A stretch of 64,000 bases of DNA. Origin: Chitinophagaceae bacterium LGM1. Lineage in GTDB: Bacteria > Bacteroidota > Bacteroidia > Chitinophagales > Chitinophagaceae. The stretch spans positions 1,635,501 through 1,699,500 of the forward strand of contig CP075895.1 in assembly GCA_018604165.1 (NCBI GenBank). Direction: 5' to 3'. Of this stretch, positions 48,242-55,483 are shown one piece after another. The translations under genes and the position numbers were made by a program. Each line of letters starts with the position of its first letter. Position 1 is the first letter of the stretch. The notes beneath the pieces were generated by a model. The model ran no database searches. It was not told where the DNA came from and worked only from the letters and a program-made list of their open reading frames with translations.

Positions 48242-49135
48242 TTATTTTTCAATTACCCGTATTTCTACTCGGCGGTTTTTGTCCTCATCTTCAATGGTCA
48301 ATTCAGGCTTTACCAATGGTTTGGTTCTGCCAAAGCCTATGTAGCGCATACGCTCTGCTTCAATCCCTTTTTTTACCAGATAGTCGTATATAAACTTCGC
48401 CCTGTTTTCAGATAGTTTCAATTCCTGTGTGTCTTCATCTATCGCGTCATACCCGTACTTCAGGCAGCAGATATGCCCCTCTATCTGTATTTTAAGATTA
48501 GGATTATTATCCATCGTTTCAAACAACTTGTCGAGCGTTGGCAATGAATTGTCTGTAAGCAAATGTCTGCCTAACAGAAAGTATATGTTCTCCAACCGTA
48601 CGGTTTCGCCAACTTTCAACTCGCTGATTGTTTGTATGGTTTTAGGTGAAAGTGGGAGCGTGGGTGGTGGTGGCTCTGAATCGACTTTGATTTTACTGGT
48701 TCTGTTTTTTACTATTGGTGGCTGTTTCTGTTTTTGTGTTTGCTTTTTGGTTATCACAATATCTACCCGCCTGTCTGTTACATACCCACCTTGTCGTTCT
48801 TGCTTTCTGGCTATTTCTCCTTTGCCAATTACTAATTTGATATTGCCTTCGGGTATCAGTAAAGCGGTAAGCAGTTGCTTAATATTTCTCGCCCTTCTTT
48901 CAGACAGGTTGACGTTGTACGAATTGCTACCCAAGTAGTCGGCATAACCAATAATCAGTACGTCTGTTTGTTGGTTAATGACATCTTCATACACCAAGCC
49001 TTCAATAATAGCTTTGTTGGTTTTGTTCAGGTAGTCTTTATCTAAGTCGAAGTGAATGCGGATGGTATCGCCTGTTGTAGCGGCAGAAGCATTGCATACT
49101 ATGCAGGCTAATAGTATGTATAGATAATGCTTCAT
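48242..49135 (-). CDS. OmpA-family protein with two OmpA-like domains
   Basis: 297 residues with a signal peptide (MKHYLYILLACIVCNASAA). Two peptidoglycan-binding-type OmpA domains: residues about 25-130 (IRIHFDLDKDYL, IGYADYLGSNSYNVNLSERRARNI, TDRRVDIVI) and about 185-297 (EGHICCLKYGYDAI, LSENRAKFIYDYLVKKGI, DKNRRVEIRVI). A basic linker (QKQKQPPIVKNR) separates them. No beta-barrel is present, so a soluble periplasmic protein that can hold the cell wall at two points is likely. Confidence 0.85.
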   Translation of the reverse strand: MKHYLYILLACIVCNASAATTGDTIRIHFDLDKDYLNKTNKAIIEGLVYEDVINQQTDVLIIGYADYLGSNSYNVNLSERRARNIKQLLTALLIPEGNIKLVIGKGEIARKQERQGGYVTDRRVDIVITKKQTQKQKQPPIVKNRTSKIKVDSEPPPPTLPLSPKTIQTISELKVGETVRLENIYFLLGRHLLTDNSLPTLDKLFETMDNNPNLKIQIEGHICCLKYGYDAIDEDTQELKLSENRAKFIYDYLVKKGIEAERMRYIGFGRTKPLVKPELTIEDEDKNRRVEIRVIEK

Positions 49136-49239
49136 ACATCTTATATGATACTATAAACTTACGCTTTTATTCAGCAGTTAAAAAATCTGATGGATTTAGC
49201 ATGATAGGTGCATTTTATCCACAAATGTGAAATATGTTT

Positions 49240-49270
49240 TTTGAGCTGTATATGTATTCTATCTAATTTC
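49240..49270 (+). promoter_or_regulatory. Candidate promoter for the 47-residue membrane protein
   Basis: TTTG at 49240-49243, 20 bp, then TAATTTC (49264-49270), close to the -33/-7 pair but not perfect. It lies 19 bp before the ATG at 49290. Confidence 0.3.
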
Positions 49271-49289
49271 AGGAAAACCCCCACGCAAT

Positions 49290-49433
49290 ATGCAAACGTC
49301 AAATACATTAGAAACACTGCTTTGGATTGTAGCAGGGCTTGTTACTGTCGGTATGACATTCGTACTGGCAATAGGATGGTTCAAAGGTGTATTTTGGGAG
49401 CAGCAACTAAAAGCAAAAAGAAAGAGCAGCTAA
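49290..49433 (+). CDS. 47-residue single-pass membrane protein
   Basis: An ATG frame of 47 codons that I translated directly. It has a short polar N-terminus (MQTSNTLETLL), one transmembrane helix (about 10-31, WIVAGLVTVGMTFVLAIGW) and a basic tail (QLKAKRKSS). The stop is 2 bp from the convergent mtgA stop, as expected of a real gene in this tightly packed region. The 'one helix plus KR tail' form resembles small oxidase or transporter accessory subunits, but I cannot assign a family. Confidence 0.55.
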   Translation: MQTSNTLETLLWIVAGLVTVGMTFVLAIGWFKGVFWEQQLKAKRKSS

Positions 49434-49435
49434 AC

Positions 49436-50161
49436 TTAACGGATAAGCTCCGCAACATCGGGGTCGCCATCAAGATTATTCATTTGCCGTACTATTTGCG
49501 GATAGCGCCAGCTAACCCTACGGCTCATAGGCTTAACGGTAAACTTCTTGGGGTTGGGTAGGCAGGCAATAATCATGGCTGCTTCTGCACGAGATAAGTT
49601 GCGTGCCGATTTATGAAAGTACGCTTGTGCTGCCGCTTCAATACCAAATATACCGGGCCCCATTTCTATCACATTCAGGTACACTTCCATTATTCTTTTC
49701 TTACCCCATATCAGTTCTATACCTTCAGTATATACCACTTCGGGTGCTTTGCGTATGTAGCGGGTAATGCCACTGCCTTGCCACAGGAATACGTTCTTTG
49801 CCGTCTGCTGGCTGATGGTACTTGCTCCACTTCCTTTTGCCCGCTTCTTCTTTCTGCGCTTAGGCTTTTCTTCCATGCTCTTTTCAATAGACTTCCAATC
49901 AAACCCTGCATGGTCTGGAAACAGTTGGTCTTCGCTGGCTATGGCAGCCAGTTTTACATTGGGTGATATTTCTTCCCAACTCACATAGTCGCGCTTCAAT
50001 CCATAACCATCTATGACAGCACCGATTTGCGTAGCTGTAATAGGTGGCATTATCCATTTGCATAACAATAGATACACTACTGAAAACAATAACAGATACA
50101 GTACAAACCTGAAAACACGTTTCAGTATGCTTGCTTTTTTAGGATGGATAGCCTCTGCCAT
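49436..50161 (-). CDS. mtgA: Monofunctional biosynthetic peptidoglycan transglycosylase
   Basis: 241 residues. One membrane anchor (about 15-35) and a GT51 domain with AIASEDQLFPDHAGFDW (catalytic Glu), GASTISQQTAKNVFLW and KKRIMEVYLNVIEMGPGIFGIEAAAQAYF. Polymerises lipid II without cross-linking; complements the PBP1A at 36254-38506. Confidence 0.95.
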   Translation of the reverse strand: MAEAIHPKKASILKRVFRFVLYLLLFSVVYLLLCKWIMPPITATQIGAVIDGYGLKRDYVSWEEISPNVKLAAIASEDQLFPDHAGFDWKSIEKSMEEKPKRRKKKRAKGSGASTISQQTAKNVFLWQGSGITRYIRKAPEVVYTEGIELIWGKKRIMEVYLNVIEMGPGIFGIEAAAQAYFHKSARNLSRAEAAMIIACLPNPKKFTVKPMSRRVSWRYPQIVRQMNNLDGDPDVAELIR

Positions 50162-50249
50162 GTCGAAATATACAAACAGTTAACCTGCTTTTAAAGATGT
50201 TTACAGAAAGGGAATAGAATATTGTATTATTTTGTCGCAAACAGATGTT

Positions 50250-51485
50250 ATGGCTGATAAGCGCAACTCGGCACTTGGTTTTATATTCATTACGTTGCTG
50301 ATAGATTGTACAGGTATTGGCCTCATCATACCCGTAGTGCCTACGCTGATACAGAAAATGGTAGGTGGCGATTTAAGTACAGCATCGGAGTATGGTGGTT
50401 GGCTGACGTTTTCTTATGCGTTCATTCAGTTTCTGTTTGCACCCATTGTAGGTGGGCTAAGTGATAGGTATGGCAGACGACCTGTATTATTAATGTCGCT
50501 GCTTGGCTTGGGTATAGACTATATATTCCTTGCATTAGCTCCTACTATTGCTTGGCTATTTGTAGGGCGCATAATAGCGGGTGTATTTGGTGCAAGCTTT
50601 ACTACAGCCACAGCCTATATTGCAGACATCAGCACACCCGAAAAGCGCGCGCAAAACTTTGGTATGGTTGGTGCGGCATTCGGTTTAGGCTTCATTATAG
50701 GCCCTGTAATAGGTGGTGTGTGCAGTGAGTTTGGCGATAGAATACCATTTATAGTGGCTGCTTGTTTATCCTTATTAAATGCCTTGTATGGTTATTTTAT
50801 TTTACCAGAGTCATTGGCTGTAGAAAACCGCAGGGCTTTCGATTGGAAGCGAGCTAATCCATTGGGTTCACTCATGCACCTGAAGCGTTATCCTGCCATT
50901 GCGGGTTTGTTGGGTGCTATGTTTCTGCTTTACATTGCGGGCCATGCTGCACAATCTACATGGACGTACTACACTATGGAAAAGTTTAAGTGGAGCGAGG
51001 CGATGGTGGGGTATTCATTAGGGGCGGTGGGTATATTGGTAGCGTTGGTACAAGGCGGACTGATACGTTATACAATACCCAAATTCGGGCAAAAGCGTTC
51101 GGTGTATATGGGCTTTACATTATACCTTATTGGCTTTATACTATTTGCATTTGCAACAAAAGGTTGGATGATGTTTGCCATATTAGTACCCTATTGTTTG
51201 GGTGGTATTGCCCCGCCAGCTATACAAGGCATCATGTCAACACAAACACCAGCTAATGAACAGGGAGAGTTGCAGGGTGTAATGACGGGTATTATGAGCC
51301 TATCATCTATTGTAGGACCGTTGCTGATGACCAATCTGTTTGCTTATTATACACGTCCGGGGCAACATATACACTTCCCCGGTGCACCGTTTATTGCCAG
51401 TGCTATACTAACTGTATTGGCAATACTTATATCGGCAAGGTCGTTGATAAAATACCACTCGCCTGTGAAAGCTGATAATGATTAA
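50250..51485 (+). CDS. TetA-like MFS drug transporter
   Basis: 411 residues from the ATG at 50250; the frame also offers a TTG at 50232, but that overlaps a TATTTTG promoter-like sequence. Twelve predicted helices. [31 protein letters not shown] (motif A), and [12 protein letters not shown] (motif C) resemble TetA-type exporters. In environmental Bacteroidota such proteins are usually general effluxers; tetracycline resistance is not implied. Overlaps the convergent next gene by 4 bp. Confidence 0.88.
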   Translation: MADKRNSALGFIFITLLIDCTGIGLIIPVVPTLIQKMVGGDLSTASEYGGWLTFSYAFIQFLFAPIVGGLSDRYGRRPVLLMSLLGLGIDYIFLALAPTIAWLFVGRIIAGVFGASFTTATAYIADISTPEKRAQNFGMVGAAFGLGFIIGPVIGGVCSEFGDRIPFIVAACLSLLNALYGYFILPESLAVENRRAFDWKRANPLGSLMHLKRYPAIAGLLGAMFLLYIAGHAAQSTWTYYTMEKFKWSEAMVGYSLGAVGILVALVQGGLIRYTIPKFGQKRSVYMGFTLYLIGFILFAFATKGWMMFAILVPYCLGGIAPPAIQGIMSTQTPANEQGELQGVMTGIMSLSSIVGPLLMTNLFAYYTRPGQHIHFPGAPFIASAILTVLAILISARSLIKYHSPVKADND

Positions 51486-51796
51486 GCCTTATCGCCGAAG
51501 TAAAATCTGTTTTTATATAGCGTAGATACATGCTCGTACAAATTATTCAGCGTTTCAAAGCCCGTTAAACCGTCATGGCGTACCTGTTCACCACGTACTA
51601 CAAGCAATGCTGAGGAGTTGCTGGTTTCGGGTATCATAATCTTAGTGCCCAGAGGCTGGTAGCTTTCTACAAATATCTTTATCTTATCGCCCTTAGATAC
51701 TTTGCCGTTGATGGTGATAAAGTCGTTGTAGAAAACAAATTTGCCTTCTTCCTTTACAGGCGACAATTTCAGTTCGCCGACAGATGTCTTTAGCAT
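51482..51796 (-). CDS. Small protein of unknown function
   Basis: 104 residues, no signal or membrane segment. Mixed beta/alpha ([46 protein letters not shown]). No family recognised; the ORF fits snugly between its neighbours, which supports it being real. Confidence 0.6.
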   Translation of the reverse strand: MLKTSVGELKLSPVKEEGKFVFYNDFITINGKVSKGDKIKIFVESYQPLGTKIMIPETSNSSALLVVRGEQVRHDGLTGFETLNNLYEHVSTLYKNRFYFGDKA

Positions 51797-51863
51797 ATTG
51801 CGTGTTTATCCTCTATGCAATGATATTGAATAACGAGCGTAAATAAAATAGTTTTCATACCAC

Positions 51864-52274
51864 CTACTCCTTTTTACTACGCCTGATGCGTGTTACACTC
51901 TTTAGTTTGTTTTCTTCCACCTTCCAGTAACCCCATACTTTGGTATCAGAGTGTCGCCATATATCTACCCCAGTTTTTTCGGCAAGGAAGTAACAAAGAT
52001 GATAGCCAAAGTCTTTGTTCTCAGTATTTACTTCAGCCTGTAGAATGGCATCCATGTGTTTAGTGATGATGCTTTTGAGTATTGTTTTACTCGTGCGCTT
52101 AGTGCTTTCTAATTCTATTATCAACTCTTTGCAACAGGTATCGAGTATGTTGCTGATGATATCCTGCTGATCGTCGGGGCTGTGAATGATGCCCGATTGT
52201 GCTTTGCCGAAAGTAGCGTACTTATCCATCCCCCTGAAGGAATAGAGTTTAGCAAGAATATCCTTTTTCAACAT
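51864..52274 (-). CDS. Helical protein of unknown function
   Basis: 136 residues, mostly helical with a late beta/Trp-rich part (VDIWRHSDTKVWGYWKV) and a basic tail. May belong to a small DUF family found in Bacteroidota, but I cannot name it. A good promoter lies directly upstream (52282-52312). Confidence 0.65.
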   Translation of the reverse strand: MLKKDILAKLYSFRGMDKYATFGKAQSGIIHSPDDQQDIISNILDTCCKELIIELESTKRTSKTILKSIITKHMDAILQAEVNTENKDFGYHLCYFLAEKTGVDIWRHSDTKVWGYWKVEENKLKSVTRIRRSKKE

Positions 52275-52281
52275 GACATTT

Positions 52282-52312
52282 CAAATCTAACTCGTTTATT
52301 GATTTTCGTCAA
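52282..52312 (-). promoter_or_regulatory. Promoter with both -33 and -7 elements
   Basis: On the minus strand TTG (52310-52312), 20 bp, then TAGATTTG (52282-52289), 7 bp before the ATG at 52274. One of the best full matches to the Bacteroidota consensus in the window. Confidence 0.6.
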
Positions 52313-52449
52313 TATTGGTATTTTGTTGAGCGTTTATTGGAAAACCTACCTTACATTTGTAAATAATAAATTATTCATGTGTGAAGAATTTATTATATAA
52401 ATATTAAGGGATAAACAAAACAACCTGACCTAAATCTTTATTTAAGAGT

Positions 52450-52734
52450 ATGATTCGTAGCCTGATTGTTGAGATTGGCCCATTCGCACTTATATTCATT
52501 GTTTTAGCATTCTTTCTGACCAAAATATACATGGTTTACACAAAAGGCTTGGGTAAACATTTTGGCGAGGTATTTTATGTGTCGCTCATACCCATCAGCA
52601 AGCAGGGTATAAAAAATACGTTTCAAGACAAGGTGAAGCGTTACTACAAAGCAAGCAACAGGGTAAACTATTTCTACTACGGCATGTTTGCAGTTGCTAC
52701 GCTGGTATATGCCATGATGAAAGCTATATCTTAA
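52450..52734 (+). CDS. Small membrane protein of unknown function
   Basis: 94 residues with two transmembrane helices (about 9-28 and 74-92) joined by a basic cytoplasmic loop (KGLGKHFGE, KDKVKRYYKASNR-like). No family recognised. The csaA start follows after 1 bp, suggesting one transcript. Confidence 0.65.
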   Translation: MIRSLIVEIGPFALIFIVLAFFLTKIYMVYTKGLGKHFGEVFYVSLIPISKQGIKNTFQDKVKRYYKASNRVNYFYYGMFAVATLVYAMMKAIS

Positions 52735-52735
52735 T

Positions 52736-53098
52736 ATGGACCCGATAAGCTGGCAAGTTAATATGGAGCTGATAAGCTGGCAAGATTTTGAACGTGTTGG
52801 CTTGTATGCAGGTACTATATTGGAAGTACAGGATTTCCCCAAGGCTAAGAAGCCAGCCTACAAACTGAAGATAGACTTTGGCGAACAGGGCATAAAGTGG
52901 AGCAGCGCACAGATAACCGCTTTATACACCAAAGAAGAACTGATTGGCAAACAAATAGTGGCCGTTATCAACTTCCCCGAAAAGCAGATAGCAGATTTCA
53001 TGTCTCAATGCCTTGTAACAGGCTTTGCAGATGCCGATGGCAACATTGCACTCACTACCACAGATAAGCCCGTACCGAATGGTACGAAGATAGGTTGA
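52736..53098 (+). CDS. csaA: CsaA/YgjH-type tRNA-binding domain protein
   Basis: 120 residues (111 from the second ATG). An OB-fold tRNA-binding domain: VGLYAGTILEVQDFPKAKKP, KIDFGEQGIKWSSAQIT, VAVINFPEKQIADFMSQ, and the end PVPNGTKIG. Family members are export-related chaperones or tRNA binders. The first 54 bases are a 27-bp direct repeat, giving two starts, MDPISWQ at 52736 and MELISWQ at 52763; family length favours the second. Confidence 0.9.
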   Translation: MDPISWQVNMELISWQDFERVGLYAGTILEVQDFPKAKKPAYKLKIDFGEQGIKWSSAQITALYTKEELIGKQIVAVINFPEKQIADFMSQCLVTGFADADGNIALTTTDKPVPNGTKIG

Positions 53099-53186
53099 GC
53101 GGTAGGGGATATTTACACTTCATGGCGAGGCGTTGCTGAGTGTTTGCTCTACGTGAGCCTTTTGCCACGCTCTTGCCTACGCTTCC

Positions 53187-53216
53187 TTTCTTTCTTTTGG
53201 CAGCAAAAGAAAGAAA
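53187..53216. repeat. Perfect 13-bp inverted repeat
   Basis: TTTCTTTCTTTTG, loop GCAG, then CAAAAGAAAGAAA. Either a bidirectional terminator-like hairpin after csaA or part of a dispersed palindromic element. Confidence 0.75.
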
Positions 53217-53229
53217 CAAAGAAAAGCTG

Positions 53230-53258
53230 TCGGGCATTAAAGACTGCCTAATGCCCGA
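53230..53258. repeat. Perfect 10-bp inverted repeat
   Basis: TCGGGCATTA, 9-nt spacer, TAATGCCCGA. It follows the previous hairpin after 13 bp. Confidence 0.75.
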
Positions 53259-53363
53259 TTGCTCCCCTGATGCTGCTGCATTACTACTGTGCTGCCAAGC
53301 TTATAGCTTCTATTATTTCTCTTTACTACTGCCTTTGCGTCTTTGCGGTTAGAAAACACTCGC

Positions 53364-53399
53364 GTCATGGCGAAGTATGAAGCCATCTCACGGAATGAG
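53364..53399. repeat. Left copy of a 36-bp inverted repeat
   Basis: Exact reverse complement of 57961-57996. It begins GTCATGGCGAAG and ends CGGAATGAG. Confidence 0.85.
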
Positions 53400-53452
53400 G
53401 GGCTACATCCTCGTTGTAAACGAGAACGAGAAGGTAATCTATAATTAAAAAT

Positions 53453-53468
53453 GCTAACTATAGTATGT
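53453..53468 (+). promoter_or_regulatory. Candidate C-protein operator O_L
   Basis: GCTAACTATAGTATGT fits the dyad GCnnACTnnAGTnnGC except for the last base, with ACTATAGT as a perfect 8-bp core. Centred about 45 bp upstream of the expected start of transcription, a position suited to activation. The same box occurs at 55397-55412. Confidence 0.55.
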
Positions 53469-53478
53469 GGCATTAGTT

Positions 53479-53494
53479 GCATACTATAAATAGC
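53479..53494 (+). promoter_or_regulatory. Candidate C-protein operator O_R
   Basis: GCATACTATAAATAGC, one intact half-site (GCnnACT) with a degenerate second half, 26 bp from O_L. It overlaps the -7 element, a position suited to repression. Confidence 0.4.
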
Positions 53495-53498
53495 TTTG
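53491..53498 (+). promoter_or_regulatory. -7 element TAGCTTTG for the C-R unit
   Basis: Perfect TAnnTTTG, 8 bp before the ATG at 53507. There is no TTG at -33; the O_L box occupies that side, consistent with an activator-dependent promoter. Confidence 0.5.
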
Positions 53499-53506
53499 AC
53501 AGATTA

Positions 53507-53728
53507 ATGGCTAAAAAAGAAAAAATATTAGTCGCTTTTGGTGATAGAGTAAGAGAATTAAGGAAGTTGAAGAACCTATCACAGGAAGAATTATCATATA
53601 AAGCTGATTTACATCGGACGTATATTGGCATGATTGAAAGGGCTGAAAAGAATATTACGTTACTGAATATTGAAAAGATTGCCAATGCTTTGAAGGTAGA
53701 TGTTAGTGACTTATTAAATGGATTGTAA
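53507..53728 (+). CDS. XRE-family controller (C) protein of a restriction-modification system
   Basis: 73 residues, nearly all helix-turn-helix: FGDRVRELRKLKNLSQEELSYKADLHRTYIGMIERAEKNITLLNIEKI. The RTYIGMIERG/A-like recognition helix and the size match known C proteins. I use the ATG at 53507; the frame opens at a TTG (53477) inside the operator region. The nuclease gene overlaps its end. It should activate its own operon early and repress it, and probably the methyltransferase, later (inference from operator positions). Confidence 0.88.
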   Translation: MAKKEKILVAFGDRVRELRKLKNLSQEELSYKADLHRTYIGMIERAEKNITLLNIEKIANALKVDVSDLLNGL

Positions 53729-54524
53729 AATGACATGGCAAGACAACATACAAGCTTTCTGTTCCCAATATAATATCCCTATTGAACATTTAGCAGATAC
53801 ACTAAAAGAACCTAAGGTCGTTCCAATGATTCGTGGAAAGGCTTTTGAATTTACAGTATTAGAAAGATTGAGGGTAATATTGCCAGAAGATACTTGGACT
53901 GTTCAGAAGGATATCATGAATGCACAATTAGGAACACATGATGAAGATGTAACTATTATGAATAATCTTAGTGAAAGACGTATTAGTGTTGAATGTAAAC
54001 TTGCCGGTAAGGGAAGGTTTAAAAAACTTGCAAATGGAAATTACTATATTAATGTTAAGTGTATGAGGTCTAGAACTTTAGGTGCTGCAATGATTGAAAG
54101 GCTTGCACCACAGCTTGGTATATCAACAGAAGTCTTAGGAATTCATAATGATCAATACCGTTCGACAGATTTTGATTTGGTTGTAACATCAATTGGTAAT
54201 GCGTTTTATGAAACAGATGAGGATGGCTTGTTTATATGGGCTCCTGATGAAGATGGTGAAGAGTTCTTAGGGCTCTTATTAGGTTATCATAATAATAATG
54301 AATTACAGCAATTAGCATTTAATAAAATGTATGTCAATACCTCTGCGAACTTATCTGTAGGCAATGGTATGCAAACTTGTGTTAGGCGAAAATGTACGAA
54401 CCAAAATAACTGTGGTTTTATACCAAATTATCCGCCAATAGTATTTAATGGTGATACCTTGCAACCGATAAATGGTTGGATACCCATAGAAAGTATTCAA
54501 GATTTATTATTAAACATGCTCTAG
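53718..54524 (+). CDS. Putative type II restriction endonuclease (PD-(D/E)xK type)
   Basis: 268 residues, overlapping the end of the C gene by 11 bp; an ATG at 53730, 1 bp after the C stop, is equally good. The likely active site is Asp77 (GTHDEDVTI) and Glu92-Cys-Lys94 (ISVECKL), with a possible helix Glu near 44-49. Late in the protein are four Cys in CVRRKCTNQNNCG and a preceding CVR, perhaps a metal-binding loop. No known restriction enzyme family is recognisable, so the site is unknown; the call rests on the motif plus position between a C protein and a methyltransferase. Converges on the methyltransferase with a 15-bp overlap. Base composition is visibly more AT-rich than the core genes. 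Confidence 0.72.
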   Translation: MDCKMTWQDNIQAFCSQYNIPIEHLADTLKEPKVVPMIRGKAFEFTVLERLRVILPEDTWTVQKDIMNAQLGTHDEDVTIMNNLSERRISVECKLAGKGRFKKLANGNYYINVKCMRSRTLGAAMIERLAPQLGISTEVLGIHNDQYRSTDFDLVVTSIGNAFYETDEDGLFIWAPDEDGEEFLGLLLGYHNNNELQQLAFNKMYVNTSANLSVGNGMQTCVRRKCTNQNNCGFIPNYPPIVFNGDTLQPINGWIPIESIQDLLLNML

Positions 54525-55385
54525 GGTAGGTATCTCTAATTGTTTGACACTACTATCTGAATAGTTCAAAATAAATATTTCTTTCCCCTTTCCTCTCGCG
54601 CCTTTAGTGATAGACTGTGTTTTATCAGATGTTTTTTTCTGATCATCAGTTCTACTAATTGTATAATTCCATTCTTTTTCATGAATTTCCACTGCCCAAT
54701 CGTATAAGTCCCAAACTTCTTTTGAGTTGTCATAGGTTATCATAAACTTCAATCTATGAGAATGTTCTTTAAGTTTTTTACAAAGCCTAATATGATCATC
54801 TAAAGAGAATGAACATGTATAGAATTTATCTTGGTCAGCATTATAATATGGCGGATCTATAAATAAAAATGCATTATCAGGAGCGTCATCAATAACTTTT
54901 TCAAAGTCAAATGAAGTAAAACGCACGTCTTTTAATTTTTCAGATGTCCTTAAAATACTTGCTCCCCAATTCTCAGGGCGCATACTATATTTATCACCGT
55001 AGCCCCAATAACAGTTTTGCATATTCATAATGCCAGAATATGAGGTCCTATTTAAGTAGTACCAACGTTGCGCCCTTTCTAAATTATTAGCTGGTTTGAA
55101 AATATTTTTATACCAATTATGCCTTTCTTTTGTAGCTATTTCACCTTTTAAAGCAGCAATTAGCTCTTCTGGGCTGTTTTGAATGTGTAAATACACATTT
55201 ACTAATGTTTCATCCAAATCATTTAACCAATTATTTTTTGCTTTTGCTTTTGCAAAGAAAATAGATCCCCCACCAGTGAATGGCTCAATATACATTTTAT
55301 GTGCAGGCACATGTTGTAAAATGAGATTACGGGCATAAAATTTACCCCCTGCATATCTAAATGGTGAATTTATGGCTTTATCCAT
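54510..55385 (-). CDS. DNA adenine methyltransferase, Dam/DpnM class
   Basis: 291 residues from the ATG at 55385 (a TTG lies three codons upstream). Alpha-class N6-adenine methyltransferase order: FRYAGGK (9-15, motif X), YIEPFTGGGS (32-41, motif I, SAM binding), LNRTSYSGI (about 111-119) and DPPY (177-180, catalytic motif IV). It should protect the sites cut by the neighbouring nuclease. Family members often act on GATC, but the target-contacting region differs from classic Dam, so I leave specificity open. A C-box operator lies 11 bp before the start. Confidence 0.9.
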   Translation of the reverse strand: MDKAINSPFRYAGGKFYARNLILQHVPAHKMYIEPFTGGGSIFFAKAKAKNNWLNDLDETLVNVYLHIQNSPEELIAALKGEIATKERHNWYKNIFKPANNLERAQRWYYLNRTSYSGIMNMQNCYWGYGDKYSMRPENWGASILRTSEKLKDVRFTSFDFEKVIDDAPDNAFLFIDPPYYNADQDKFYTCSFSLDDHIRLCKKLKEHSHRLKFMITYDNSKEVWDLYDWAVEIHEKEWNYTISRTDDQKKTSDKTQSITKGARGKGKEIFILNYSDSSVKQLEIPTLEHV

Positions 55386-55396
55386 ATTTAACAAAT

Positions 55397-55412
55397 GCTA
55401 ACTTTAGTATGC
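55397..55412 (-). promoter_or_regulatory. Candidate C-protein operator at the methyltransferase gene
   Basis: GCTAACTTTAGTATGC (plus-strand reading) is a full match to the dyad GCnnACTnnAGTnnGC and differs from O_L at two of 16 bases. It lies between a TACATTTG promoter element and the ATG, where a bound protein would block transcription. Confidence 0.6.
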
Positions 55413-55438
55413 AATTTAAGCTGTCTGTACTATAATAA

Positions 55439-55446
55439 CAAATGTA
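55439..55446 (-). promoter_or_regulatory. -7 element TACATTTG for the methyltransferase
   Basis: Perfect TAnnTTTG on the minus strand, 53 bp before the ATG at 55385. The same octamer precedes the DUF3987 gene (57906-57913). Confidence 0.45.
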
Positions 55447-55483
55447 ATGATCAAGGTGTCTGAATGAAAATTTACTCATTGTT

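Larger units (their letters stand above)
53099..53452. other. Gene-free, palindrome-rich stretch
   Basis: No credible gene. It holds a 13-bp-arm hairpin (53187-53216), a 10-bp-arm hairpin (53230-53258) and the left copy of a 36-bp inverted repeat (53364-53399). A 70-residue frame over 53140-53352 follows these palindromes and is rejected as coding. It separates the core genes from the accessory region. Confidence 0.6.

Noticed and set aside
49208-49561. 117-codon frame across the 49.2-49.6 kb region
   Set aside because: It runs into mtgA on the opposite strand and has no protein-like pattern; the 47-codon frame in another phase fits the gap better.
50250-51485. Acquired tetracycline resistance gene
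   Set aside because: The protein resembles TetA-type transporters generally, sits in core-like DNA with no mobile genes and no TetR regulator beside it.
53140-53352. Open frame of 70 codons in the palindrome-rich stretch
   Set aside because: Its sequence follows two perfect inverted repeats, it has no recognisable domain, and similar frames arise from dispersed repeats.
54510-55385. GATC as the methylated site
   Set aside because: The enzyme is Dam-class but its target-contacting segment differs from classic Dam; the sequence alone does not fix the site.
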